Below, in pieces: positions 1 through 12,420 of a DNA stretch of 64,000 nt; the first letter of the stretch is position 1, and each line of letters starts with the position of its first letter. The notes under the pieces are model-generated. The model saw only the letters and a list, made by a program, of their open reading frames with translations. It made no database searches and had not been told where the DNA came from. A program made the translations under genes and the position numbers. Source of the stretch: Heterodera schachtii (Eukaryota > Nematoda > Chromadorea > Rhabditida > Heteroderidae); assembly GCA_023374025.1 (NCBI GenBank), contig SIJG01000131.1, forward strand, positions 124,001 through 188,000, written 5' to 3'.

Positions 1-1367
1 TACTTAGAATGTTAATGGATTTATAAAAGATTATATGATATGAAATCTATTAAATACTAAATAAATGATAATTTTAAAACAATATTTTCTATTTTATTTT
101 TGAAAAAAGTATAACTAATTAATTTTTAATTTGTGTTTTCTATTTCAATGAAATTAAATTTTTTTATATTTTAAGAAATAAATTTAGTAGTTCAAAAATT
201 GTAAAAAAAATAACAGAATTAATTTTAACATATTTATTTTTATTAATTATTTTTAAAAAAATAAAAATAATATTTAGATTATTTATTTTTTTAAGAGTTA
301 TTAATTATTAAATTTGAGTTTACTGCTGATGATTCAGTTAAATCAAATTATTTTAAAATAGACATAAAAATTTTTAGCAGTTCTTCCAAAATTATAAAAA
401 AGAAGTAATAATTTCTTATTTATTTTAATTTCAATAAATTATTTCAATACTTTTTAACTTTTCTCAGAAAATAAAAAAAGAATTCCCCCATAAATTATTA
501 TCCTTATTCATTTCCATATGTTTAATTTGTCACATAATAAATCATTTTTGGCCCTGCCCATTTGCCCAGAGGGGCCTTTTTCGCTTTTCCTCCGTGTCTC
601 CGTCCCACTTTTCCATGTCCCCGTTCCTCCAACATTTTTTGATTAAGATTAAGAGCCATGGGACATTTTTATTTATCTGCGCGACTTTTCTTTTATGGCT
701 TGGAGTGGAACTTTTCCACTTTGTGTGCCCCCTGCTGGTGAGGGGAAGGTGGTGAAAAACTGGATTTAGCCGACCCAAATGTGCACAACAGCATAACCCA
801 ATTCCACACAAACACAATCCAAAAAAAAAAACAATTTATAGTAAATAAAATGCCAAAAATTAATGGCAATTAAAAGAGAAATGAATAAGGACCGGGATTT
901 TTAGGCAAGAAAATATTTTTCACATAGGCACGAAAAAAGCGAAAATAGAAAAAAATGCACAAAACGACAAAAAAGACACAAAAAAAAAAAATTGGGAAAA
1001 GGCAGAAAAAATTCTAAACCTTTTTGTGGAAAAAAAAAATTCGTTTTTGTTTTTATTTTCGATAATTTGAAGTGATTGAATCTTAGTGAAAATTTTCCAA
1101 TTTTTAAGGGATTATTATAAGCTTGTTTTTCGTCCGTACTAAATGCTTTAAAAAAAATTACACTCATTAGGATGCAAAGAAAAATGAAAATTTAATACAA
1201 AATTTCAAATTTTTTTGTATTCAAAAAGAATCGGACAGATGAGCATACCACGATCATTGTCATATCAATGAATTATGTACTTAACAACAATTTGTATAAT
1301 TAGGATCATTTTAATTGTTTTTTATTTTTGTCAATTTTTTGTTAAAATTGATTCTTCTCTTTTTCAG
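1..1367. other. AT-rich upstream DNA, no gene recognised
   Basis: Very AT-rich sequence with no convincing coding exon. A GC-richer block near 540-830 has only short open frames without splice context and may be promoter or 5' UTR of the paired-domain gene. Positions ~890-1010 carry a dispersed repeat marked by recurring AGGCAC(G) words; related sequence lies at 19230-19670, 20650-20800 and 59090-59640. Confidence 0.5.
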
Positions 1368-3180
1368 CAACATTTGGCAAACACAGTAAGCCGGAGCAAC
1401 ACCGCGGACAATAACAACAACTACAGTAGCAGCAGCGGCCACAGTATCCCACCAGTCAACGAACTCCTTCAGCAACAATTGGCCCAACTGCACAATGGTC
1501 AAGTCCTCCTCCAACAGCACAATTTTATTTCAAGTTGTGCTGCAGCTACTGCTTCCGCATCAGCGGCCATGGACAACAACAACGAGAATATGAGCAACAA
1601 CGACTGTATGTCTTCCACAGTCAAGGTACTTGCACAGGCGGATACCGTACAGCGAAAAGAAACCGTGATGGACAATAATGATCACACTGTGCACGGCACA
1701 AACATGGACAAAAGGGTGCCGGTATTGTCTGCCGCTGCTGATCAGTTGGAGTCCTTTTGTAAGCGAGTGGGGAAAAGGGATCAAATTTTGCGGTGCACCC
1801 CAAAACGTCGTCGGCCGAAACGTCGTCGGAAGACTTTTTGAACCATAACTTTGTTCATTGTCAATCAAATTAAGCATTGTTGATGTTATTCGATAGCTCT
1901 GTGTTTTTATTATTAATTTGCTCAATTTCAAAAATTTTCGTTAAGTTTCAAAAAAGTTATGGCCTGAAGGGACTAAAAAACTTAGTATTTCGAACTTTTT
2001 TTGCCCTGATTTTTTTGTGCATGAATAAAATTTTTGAAAATTTGCAGTTTAATACGTTTTTCAAATGCTTTCGAATAATACTAAGAATGTTTAATTTGGT
2101 TGAGAAAGAAAAAAGTTATGGTGCAAAAATTCGTCCGACGACGTTTCGGCTGACGACGTTTTGTCCTACTCCGCAAATTTTGATCCATTTATAATCAGAT
2201 ATTCCCAATTATTTAATGTATATTGTAGATTTTCAACTACGGTATCAATTTCTGCTACTATATTATTATGAAAATTATTGTCATTAGCCTACAGAATTTT
2301 GTTAGTCTTTGACTCCATTAGGTGCAAATTGGCAAATTTCCGGAAATTTACAAAAACTTTACATCTTTACAGAAAAAAAGACCTAGTATTTAGTAAATTT
2401 TTATTACAATATATTTTGTAATTTTCAGCACGAAACAAGTTGGGCCGTTCCTATAATCCTGGTCGGCCACTGGTAATGCGCTAATATCTTTTAATTAAAA
2501 TTCACAATATTTTTTCTAGGGCATGTTGGATCGGCAAAAAATTCTGAACCTGTACCAGAGGGGGCTGAAGATTAGTCACATTGCCAAAGTTATTGGCGTT
2601 ACGCATTGTAAGCATAATTAAAATTCAAAAAAATTATTAATTAATTAATGCAATTAGTCATACCTTATTCCAATACTGTATTTTTTTTTATTGAATATAA
2701 AGCGTAGTTTTCTATATATAAGTTGCAGTCGTAAGCTACCGTATTCCAATATACTGTAAATTTTTGAAGTTTTAAAAAATTGCATTTAAAGCTTGCGTGT
2801 CCAAAATCATGACCCGTTATCGACGAACCGGCTCCATTTATCCGCGCTCCGCGCAACTCATTCACCGACGACCTCACCAACATCAAAGCGCAATGCCGCC
2901 TCCGATCAGTTTCATCAACGACATGGAAATGGCTGTTCAGGATAAATTAATTGCAAATAATATGTTTGATGAGCATGCCATTCTCCCGTCGGCATTTCGG
3001 CCACCACCATTCTCGGCATGTGTTGCAGCAGCTGATCACCGGCTGTCACCAATTTCTTCATCTTCCGACCAGTCCGGGCTGTCCGGCGCTGATCAGCGGC
3101 CGATCATTGGCCAAGCCGATGGAGCAGTTGGACAGCAATTGGAAACGGAGATGAAGCATCCATACCTTGTCAAGAGGTGA
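1368..3180 (+). CDS. Paired-domain (PAI-only, Npax-like) transcription factor
   Basis: Predicted nuclear DNA-binding regulator. Exons read: 1368-1758 (Q/N/S-rich, acceptor TTTTTCAG), 2429-2472, 2520-2607 and 2792-3180. Phases agree at each join: the donor t|gtaagc at 1759 supplies one base to the exon at 2429. The spliced product gives the first half of a paired domain: RNKLGRSYNPGRPL, then LDRQKILNLYQRGLKISHIA, then THSCVSKIMTRYRRTGSIYP. These match the Pax PAI subdomain (GRPL, R-x-KI, CVSKI-x-RY-x-x-TGS). After P(R) the protein becomes low-complexity; there is no RED subdomain, octapeptide or homeodomain, as in nematode Npax proteins. The true first ATG is not placed: the first exon opens after an acceptor, so an upstream exon probably exists. 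The frame ends in TGA at 3180, but a donor (AG|gtgagc) at 3177 allows a longer 3' end. The open frame past 1758 runs into a foldback repeat, which supports splicing there. Confidence 0.83.
1777..2190. repeat. Foldback (inverted-repeat) element in the paired-gene intron
   Basis: The outer arms are complementary: GATCAAATTTTGCGG near 1779 against CCGCAAATTTTGATC near 2173, followed inward by AAAACGTCGTCGGCCGAAAC near 1802 and its inverse near 2140-2161. The core has the recurrent text (GTTGATGTTATTCGATAGC, AAAAAAGTTATGGCC) also found near 18520, 22430, 36050 and 56490. It is a non-coding palindromic element of the family described in the findings. Confidence 0.7.
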
Positions 3181-4218
3181 GCTAATGGGCTAAATTATCA
3201 AAAGGACCTAATTTGTCCTAATCAGTGAGTGGAAAATGCGTCAGTGAATCAGAATTTTTTGAAAAACAAAATACAGTAGGTATGGTGGCGATTGGCAATT
3301 TAAAGCGTGAATTTTGAAAACAAATTTACAATAATCAAAAACAGTATTTTTATTTTTTACGGAGTTTGGTAAGTTTTCAAAATTATTAACGTACATTTTA
3401 GAACCTTTCAAAAAAATAAAAGAGAAATTTGAACAAACTTTTTTTTTCTTAATTTAGACTTTTCATATTACACTACTAATGCTACAGAACTTTTATTTTA
3501 GAAATACTGCATTACTGATGCATTTTCCGGCAGCCTTCGTAAATTCAATTAAAATAATAAAAATATTTTTTCTTTTCTCATTTAAATAAAGAAACCGAAA
3601 AATAAATTAAAAAACACAAAAATAATCATGCACATTTAATTATTATTATTACGAATACAATTTTTAAATCAATTTATTTAGACTTTTGGATTGCTAATTG
3701 GACGACAAAACACTTCAGCATTTATGAAAACTGTGATAATTTTTTACTGTGATAGAACAATGCATTATTTGAAAATGTGATCAATTTTATAACCATTCAT
3801 TTTTACAATGTCCCAAACAAATTTCACTTTTAATGTTTAAATTAATTTGATTAGACATGCTAATTAATTAACCCTTTTTTATTTGTAAATGAAATAAAAA
3901 AACAATAATTTCAAATTAAAGAATTTTTTTTTCCTTAATTCGATCACTCGGAAATTTTTTTTTTCGACAAAGTCTTAAAAAATGGAATTCAGATTTTCGC
4001 TATCAATGGTCTCGGAATTCTATTCCGATTTTCGAAATTTTGAAGGTTGGAAATGATCGGACATTATTTCTACCCCAAACCCACAAATATGGCCAATTAG
4101 AAAATTTTTATTTTATTTTTTCAAAATTTAATTCGATCAAGCTTCGCCAGTATCGGAAAGACGTTAGAATATAAAAACAGCACAATAAATCCGGAACCAT
4201 TTAATAATCTTTCTTTAA
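3181..4218. other. AT-rich DNA without recognisable gene
   Basis: Stop-rich on both strands, long A/T runs, no exon-like block seen. It may be 3' UTR and intergenic DNA after the paired-domain gene. Confidence 0.5.
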
Positions 4219-5418
4219 TTATAAGAAACACACACAAAAACATATTTGGCCAAATGTTACATCCAATTGTTGGCCCAGCCCATGGGTCCGTCCGTCCATC
4301 CGTCCGTCCGCCATTTTGGCCAAGCGAAGCATTTGTTCAAACAAAATCGGCATTCTGCAGCCATCTTTCAGCAGCCGTCTGAAGCCCAGTTTTTGCGCAA
4401 ATTGACCATTAATGGAAGCTTTATATTCTGTGGGACACAGCCATTTGTCCATGGATTGTTAAAAACATTTTATTAATGAATTTGTAAAATTATTTTAAAT
4501 ATTATTTTTCGTTTTCATCGGTATTTCAGGAACAAAATTTTTTTTGTTAAATTTTCATGAATTGAAAAATATTTATATAATTTATTTTTCATATCAACCA
4601 TTATAAAGTTTCATAAATTTAAAATAAAAATTAAATAAAATTTTGGTCACAAAAATATAAATAAATAATTTAATTTTTAATATTTTTAAATGTTTTAGAA
4701 CTGCAAAATGTATTTAACACTAATATTTTTTAAATTATAATTTAATTTTTTTTTTAATTTAATTTCAATTTTAATTTAATTTTAGTTAAAGAATGTGGCC
4801 ATACCATTTGGGTTCAAAATATTTTCTGTTGTTAGTGCTGCAAAAGCTTCGATGGCCAATTATTTTCTGTGCCCATTTGGCCATTTCGTCGCCACTTTCG
4901 CCATACAAATACAATGAAAAAATTGGTGGCAAACGGCTGGTCTACGGAGACATTTGTAAAAAAATATAAAAATTTAAATTGTTATTTAATTAAGAAAAAG
5001 GCATTTTTCTTTCGTCGATAATCATATTTTTGGGTTTTTGCCTAATTCTGCCAGGTTTTACAAAATCTAAAAATTATCTAAAGAATTGGCGTGTTTTTTG
5101 CCGGTTTTTTTTTTTATTTTGCGCATTTTTGCCTTTGTTTGAATTTTTGCCATAACCTTAATTATCATTAAGAAAATATTTATTTAATAGTTTTTTTAAA
5201 AGTTAATAATAAATATTTTTAATTTTAAAAATGATGAATTTTTCATAATTTAAAAAAAAAATTAAATTTAAATCATTTTGGTATGCCAAATAATGTTTAG
5301 TGTTGTCACCACGCCAAATTAAATTGAGTCGTCTGCTAAAAACAGGACAAATGGCCAAGCATATTGCGCTAAAGGCAAAACAAAACAACAGGTGGCCGAA
5401 CAACGAAATCCCATTCAT
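4219..5418 (-). CDS. Possible secreted protein, three exons, unrecognised
   Basis: Three minus-strand coding-like blocks stand out from AT-rich surroundings. The first begins at ATG 5418 and encodes a signal-peptide-like start (MNGISLFGHLLFCFAFSAIC). The second, ~4950-4790, follows a good acceptor (CTCCGTAG) and reads LYLYGESGDEMAKWAQKIIG, with balanced codon use and an in-frame stop after HIL. The third, ~4460-4219, follows CCCACAG and reads QKLGFRRLLKDGCRMPILFE. I could not find one splice solution that keeps all three in phase with strong donors, so they may be separate fragments or a decayed gene. No family recognised. Confidence 0.3.
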
Positions 5419-5679
5419 TTTCTCCTCCAAATTCAATGAACGGCAGTGAGAAATTTTATTGTATTTTAATTAATTATTAATTAATTAATAAAATTAATTG
5501 TTATACAGAGAGCATATATTTTTTTTAAACTTTTTTTACTTATAAATTTTCTTGAATGAAGCATGAAAACTTTTTCTCTCCTCAATTTCGAATTTCGGGC
5601 CCGGATTTGTATTGATTTCCAAATTCTTTGCACACTTCTTTCGGCCTAAAAACCGCGAAAATAATATTTTTAGCTTGGT

Positions 5680-8600
5680 TTGATATAAGAGACTTGGTGT
5701 GACCCAAAAATTCAACCCAACAGTTTATTCAAAAACCCGCCTGTTTATAGAACTTGGTGTTCCCAAAAATTAAACCCAAAAGTTTCTACAAAAACCCGGC
5801 TATTTATAGAACTTGGTGTAACACAAAAATTAAACCCAAAACTTTGTACAAAAATCAGCCTTTTATAGAACCTGGTGTTCCAAAAAATTAAACCAAACAG
5901 TTATAGAATTTGGTTTGACCCAAAAATTAAACCCAATAGTTTCTGTAAAAACCCGCCTATTTATAGAACTTGGTGTTCACAAAAATTAAACCCAATGTTT
6001 TTGTAAAAACCCGCCTGTTTATAGAACTTGGTGTGACATAAAAATTAAACCCAAAACTTTGTACAAAAATACGCCTGTTTATAGAATTGGTGTGACCCAA
6101 AATTAAACCCAAAGGTTTGTACAAAACCCGCCTATTTATAGAAATTGGTGTGACACAAAAATTAAACCCAAAACTTTGTACAAAAATCAGCCTTTTATAG
6201 AACCTGGTGTTCCAAAAAATTAAACCAAACAGTTAATAGAATTTGGTTTGACCCAAAAATTAAACCCAAAACTTTGTACAAAAATCCGCCTGTTTATAGA
6301 ACTTGGTTTGACACAAAAAATTACACCCAAAAGTTAGTACAAAAACCCGCCTGTTTATAGAGAACTTGGGTGTGACACAAAATTAAACCAAACTTTGTTA
6401 CAAAAATCCGCCGTGTTTATAGAACTTGGTTTGACCACAAAAATTAAACCCAAAAGTTAGTACAAAAACCCGCCTGTTATAGAGAACTTGGTGTGACACA
6501 AAAATTAACCCAACAGTTTTTCAAAAACCCGCCTGTTATAGAACTTGGTTTGACATAAAAATTAAACCCAAAAGTTAGTACAAAAACCCGCCTGTTTATA
6601 GAACTTGGTGTGACCCAAAAATTAAAACCCAAAAGTTTGTACAAAAACCCGGCTATTTATAGAACTTTGGTGTAACACAAAAATTAAAAACCCAAAACTT
6701 GGTAACAAAAAATCAGCCTTTTATAGAACCTGGTGTTCCAAAAATTAAACCAAACAGTTTATAGAATTGGTTTGACCCAAAAATTAAACCCAATAGTTTC
6801 TTGTAAAAACCCGCCTGTTTATAGAACTTGGTGGTGACACACAAAAAATTAAACCCAAAACTTTTTGTACAAAACCCGCCTGTTTATAGAAATTGGTGTG
6901 ACACAAAATTAAACCCAAAACGTTAGTACAAAAACCCGCCTGTTTATAGAGAACTTGGTGTTCCACAAAAATTAAACCAAAAGTTAGTACAAAAAACCCG
7001 CGGCCTTTTAAGAGACTTGGTGTTCCAAAAAATTAAACCAAACATTTGGTTTGAGCCAAAAATTAACCCAAAACTTGTACAAAAATCCGCCTGTTTATAG
7101 AACTTGGTTTGACACAAAAATTAAAACCCAAAGGTTTGTACAAAAACCCGGCTATTTATAGAACTTGGTGTAACACAAAAATTAAACCCAAAACTTTGTA
7201 CAAAAATCAGCCTTTTATAGAACCTGGTGTTCCAAAAAATTAAACCAAACAGTTTATAGAATTTGGTTTGACCCAAAAATTAAACCCAATAGTTTCTGTA
7301 AAAACCCGCCTATTTATAGAACTTGGTGTGACACAAAAAACTAAACCCAAAACTTTGTACAAAAATCCGCCTGTTTATAGAACTTGGTGTTCCTAAAAAT
7401 TAAACCCAACAGTTTATTCAAAAACCCGCCTGTTTATAGAACTTGGTTTGACTCAAAAATTAAATCCAATAGTTTCTGTAAAAACCCGCCTATTTATAGA
7501 ACTTGGTGTTCACAAAAACTAAACCCTTTGTACAAAAATCCGCCTGTTTATAGAACTTGGTTTGACACAAAAATTAAACCCAAAAGTTAGTACAAAAATA
7601 CGCCTGTTATAGAATTTGGTGTGACCCAAAATTTAACCTAACAGTTTATTCAAAAACCCGCCTGTTTATAGAACTTGTTGTGACACAAAACTAAACCCAA
7701 AAGTTTGTACAAAAATCCGCCTTTTATAGAACTTGGTGTGCCAAAATTAACCAACAGTTTATTCAAAAACCCGCCTGTTTATAGAACTTGGTGTGACCAA
7801 AATTAACCCAAAGTTTGTCAAAACCGCCTTTTATAGAACTTGGTTGACACAAAAATTAAACCCAACAGTTTTTCAAAACCCGCCTGTTTATAGAACTTGG
7901 TGTGACCAAAAATTAAACCCAAAGTTTGTACAAAAACCCGCCTTTTATAGAACTGGTGTGACCAAAAATAAACCCAAAATTTGTACAAAAACCAGCCTTT
8001 TATAGAATTGGTTTGACCCAAAAATTAAACCCAATAGTTTGTAAAAACCCGCCTTTTATAGAACTTGTGTGGACACAAAAATAACCCAAACTTGTCAAAA
8101 CAGCCTTTTATAGAACTTGTGTGCCAAAAATTAAACCAAAACAAAAACCGTGTTATAGATTTGGTTTGACCAAAAATTAACCAAAAGTTTGTAAAAACCT
8201 ACCTATTTATAGAACTTGGTGTTCCCGAAATTAAATCCAACAGTTTATTCAAAACCCGCCTGTTTATAGAACTTGTTGTTGACACAAAAAAATAACCCAA
8301 AAAGTTTGTACAAAACCCGCCTGGCCCGCCTTATTTAGAGAACTTGGTGGTGACCAAAAATTAAATCCAACAGTTTATTCAAAACACGCTGTTATAGTAA
8401 TTTGGTTGTACTCCCAAAACTAAACCAAAAAGTTTGTACAACAAACCCGCTATAGAGACTTGGTGTGACACAAAAATTAAACCCACAGCTTGTACAAAAA
8501 TCAGCCTTTTTATAGAACCTGGTGTTCCAAAAAAATAAACCACCAGTTTATAGATTTGGTGTGACCCCAAAAATTAAACCAATAGTTTCTTAAAAACCGC

Positions 8601-11600
8601 CTGTTTATAGAACTTGGTGTGACACAAAAATTAAAACCCAACAGTTTCAAAAATCGCCTTTTTTTTCTGTTATAGAACTGTTTGACATAAAATTTCAACC
8701 CAATGTGAGTACAAAACCGACTGTTTATAGACTTGGTGTGACACAAAAACTAAACCCAAAACTGGGTACCAAAATAAGCCTTTTCTTATAGAACCTGGTG
8801 GTTCCAATAAAAATTAAACCCAAAAATTATCGAATTTGGTTTGACCCAAAAATTAAACCCAACTTTTATTCAAAAACCCGACTGTTTATATAACTTGGTT
8901 TGAAGCAAAATAAATCCAATTGTTTTCTGTAAAAACCGCCATTTATAGAACTTGGTGTTTCCAAAAAATAAACCCGTTGTACAAAAAATCGCCTGGTATA
9001 GAACTTGGTTTGACACAAAATTTTAAACCCAAAGTTAGTAACAAAAATACGCCTTTTATAGAATTTGGTGTGACCCAAAATTAACCTAACAGTGTATTCA
9101 AAAACCCGCCTGGTTATAGAATGTTGTGACACATATACTAAACAAAAGTTGTACAAAAATCCCCTGTTTATAGAACTTGGTTTGACACAAAAATTAACCC
9201 AATGTGTTTAAAAACCGCCTGTTATAGAACTTGGTGTGACCAAAAATTAAACCCAAACTGTTGATCAAAAATCGCCTGTTTAGAATTGGTGGACCCAAAA
9301 TTAAACCAAAAGTGACAAAACCGCTTTTATAGAACTTGGTGTGCCACAAAAATTAAACCAAACGTTTGTTTAAGAATTGGTGTTCCAAAAATTTAACGTT
9401 TATAGAATTGGTTTGACCCAAAATTAAACCCAAAGTTGTTAAACCGCCTATTATAGAACTTGGGGACACCAAAATTAAACCCAAAGTTTATTAAATCCGC
9501 CTGTTTATAGACTTTTGGTACAAAAACCAAATTAAAAACCCAAAAGTTGTTCAAAAACCGCCTATTTATAGAAACTGGTTTTGACCACAAAAAAACCAAA
9601 CTTGTACAAAAACCCGCCTGGTTTATAGAACTGGGTGTGACAACAAAATTAAACCCAAAAAGTTAGTACAAAAATACGCCTGTTTATAGAATTTGGTGTG
9701 ACCCAAAAAATTAAACTCAAAGTTATTCAAAAACCGCCGTTTATAGAACTTGTGTGACCCAAAAACTAAACCCAAAAGTTGTCAAAAACCGCCTGTTTAT
9801 AGAACTTGGTGTGACACAAAAATTAAACCCAAATTTGTACAAAAACAGCCTTTTATAGAATGGTGTTCCAAAAATTTAAAACCGTTTATGTGTTTGACAA
9901 AAATTAAACCAACGTTGTAAAAACCCGCCTATTTATAGAACTTGGTGTGACACAAAAACTAAACCCAAAACTTTGTACAAAAAATCCGCCTGTTTTAGAA
10001 TTGGTGTGACCACAAAATTAAACCAAACAGTGTACAAAAACCCGCCTTTTATAGAAATTGGTGTTACCAAAAAATTAAACCAAACAGTTTTATAGAATTT
10101 GGTGTGACCCAAAAATAAATCCAACAGTTTATTCAAAAAAACCCGCCTGTTTATAGAATTTGGTGTGCTCCAAAATTAAACCCAAAAGTTTGTACAAAAA
10201 GCCGACTATTTTAGAACTTGGTGTGCCCAAAAATTAACCAACAGTTTATCACAAAACCGCCTGTTTATAGAATGTTGTGTGCCCAAAAATAAACCAAAGT
10301 TGCAAAAACCCGCTTTTAAAGAACTTGGTGTGACCCAAAAATTAAACCCAAAAGTTTGTACAAAAACCGCCTGTTTATAGAACTGTGTGTACCCAAAAAT
10401 AAACCCAAAGTTTATTACAAAACCCGCCTGTTTATAGAACTTGGGTGTGACAAAAACTTAAACCCAAAAGTTTGTACAAAACCAGCCTATTTATAGAACC
10501 TGGTGTGACCAAAAATTAAACCCAAAACTTTGTACAAAAACGCTGTTATAGAATTGGTGTTCCAAAAAATTAAACCAAACAGTTTATAAAATTTGGTTTG
10601 ACCCAAAAATTAAACCCAATAGTTTCTGTAAAAACCCGCCTATTTATAGAACTTGGTGTGACACAAAAATTAAACTCAAAACTTTGTACAAAAATCCGCC
10701 TGTTTATAGAACTTGGTGTTCCGAAAAATTAAACCCAACATTTTATTCAAAAATCCGCCTGTTTATAGAACTTGGTGTGACCCAAAAATTCAACCCAACA
10801 GTTTATTCAAAAAGCCGCCTGTTTATAGAACTTGGTGTGACACAAAAATTAACCCAAAACTTTGTACAAAAATCAGCCTTTTATAGAACCTGGTGTTCCA
10901 AAAAATTAAACCAAACAGTTTATAGAATTTGGTTTGACCCAAAAATTAAACCCAATAGTTTCTGTAAAAACCCGCCTATTTATAGAACTTGGTGTGACAC
11001 AAAAAACTAAACCCAAAACTTTGTACAAAAATCCGCCTGTTTATAGAACTTGGTGTGACCCAAAAATTCAACCCAACAGTTTATTCAAAAACCCGCCTTT
11101 TATAGAACTTGGTTTACATAAAAATTAACTCAAATGCATCTCAATAATCCGCCTTTTATAGAACTTGGCGTGCCCAAAAATTAAATCCAACAGTTTATTC
11201 AAAAACCCGCCTGTTTATAGAATTTGGTGTGCTCCAAAATTAAACCCAAAAGTTTGTACAAAAAGCCGCCTATTTATAGAACTTGGTGTTCCCGAAAATT
11301 AAACCCAAAAGTTTATTCAAAAACCCGCCTGTTTATAGAACTTGTTGTGACACAAAAACTAAACCCAAAAGTTTGTACAAAACCCGCCTATTTATAGAAA
11401 TTGGTGTGACATAAAAATTAAACCCAAAACTTTGTACAGCCTTTTATAGAACCTGGTGTTCCAAAAAATTAAACCAAACAGTTTATAAAATTTGGTTTGA
11501 CCCAAAAATTAAACCCAATAGTTTCTGTAAAAACCCGCCTATTTATAGAACTTGGTGTGACACAAAAACTAAACTCAAAACTTTGTACAAAAATCCGCCT

Positions 11601-12310
11601 GTTTATAGAACTTGGTGTTCACAAAAATTAAACCCAATGTTTTTGTAAAAACCCGCCTATTTATAGAACTTGGTGTGACACAAAAATTAAACCCAAAACT
11701 TTGTACAAAAATCCGCCTGTTTATAGAACTTGGTGTTCCTAAAAATTAAACCCAACAGTTTATTCAAAAATCCGCCTGTTTATAGAACTTGGTTTGACAT
11801 AAAAATTAAACCCAAAAGTTAGTACAAAAACCCGCCTGTTTATAGAGAACTTGGTGTGACACAAAAATTAAACCCAACAGTTTATTCAAAAACCCGCCTG
11901 TTTATAGAACTTGTTGTGACACAAAAACTAAACCCAAAAGTTTGTACAAAACCCGCCTGTTTATAGAACTTGGTGTGACACAAAAATTAAACCCAAAGCT
12001 TTGTACAAAAATCAGCCTTTTATAGAACCTGGTGTTCCAAAAAATTAAACCAAACAGTTTATAGAATTTGGTTTGACCCAAAAATTAAACCCAATAGTTT
12101 CTGTAAAAACCCGCCTATTTATAGAACTTGGTGTTAACAAAAATTAAACCCAATGTTTTTGTAAAAACCCGCCTGTTTATAGAACTTGGTGTGACACAAA
12201 AATTAAACCCAAAACTTTGTACAAAAATACGCTTGTTTATAGAATTTGGTGTGACCCAAAAATTTAACCTAACAGTTTGTATAAAATCCAGCTGTTTATT
12301 GAATTTTGTG
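5680..12310. repeat. 6.6 kb satellite, ~62 bp unit, ~105 copies
   Basis: Head-to-tail units built of three conserved blocks: TTTATAGAACTTGG, AAAATTAAACCCAA and GTACAAAAACCCGCCTG. Period is about 62 bp (for example 6010 to 6072). A longer composite recurs: an 'AGCCTTTTATAGAACCTGG' unit, then a shortened unit, then 'CCCAATAGTTTCTGTAAAAA', seen near 5861, 6190, 6716, 7210, 10880, 11440 and 12010, so the array has higher-order structure. Units at 7700-10400 are shorter and full of 1-3 base losses, while 10600-12250 are clean. Short open frames across the array are only translations of the unit. A fragment of the unit lies near 37980. Confidence 0.97.
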
Positions 12311-12420
12311 CATTAATCAGAGTATTGTTTATAATTATTTTGTTTCATTTTTTTTGTTTAAAAAATTATTAAGTGTAATTAATAAAAAAATAATTGGTTA
12401 ATTAACTGCTAATAAGAAAG

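Noticed and set aside
542..817. Minus-strand 91-aa frame
   Set aside because: No splice sites, homology or composition support; more likely promoter or UTR of the paired-domain gene.
6784..11128. Many short open frames reading FIELGV / INRRVF-type peptides
   Set aside because: They are translations of the satellite unit on either strand; frame changes with unit length.
5680..12310. CRISPR array
   Set aside because: The repeats are contiguous ~62 bp units without unique spacers, and the genome is eukaryotic.
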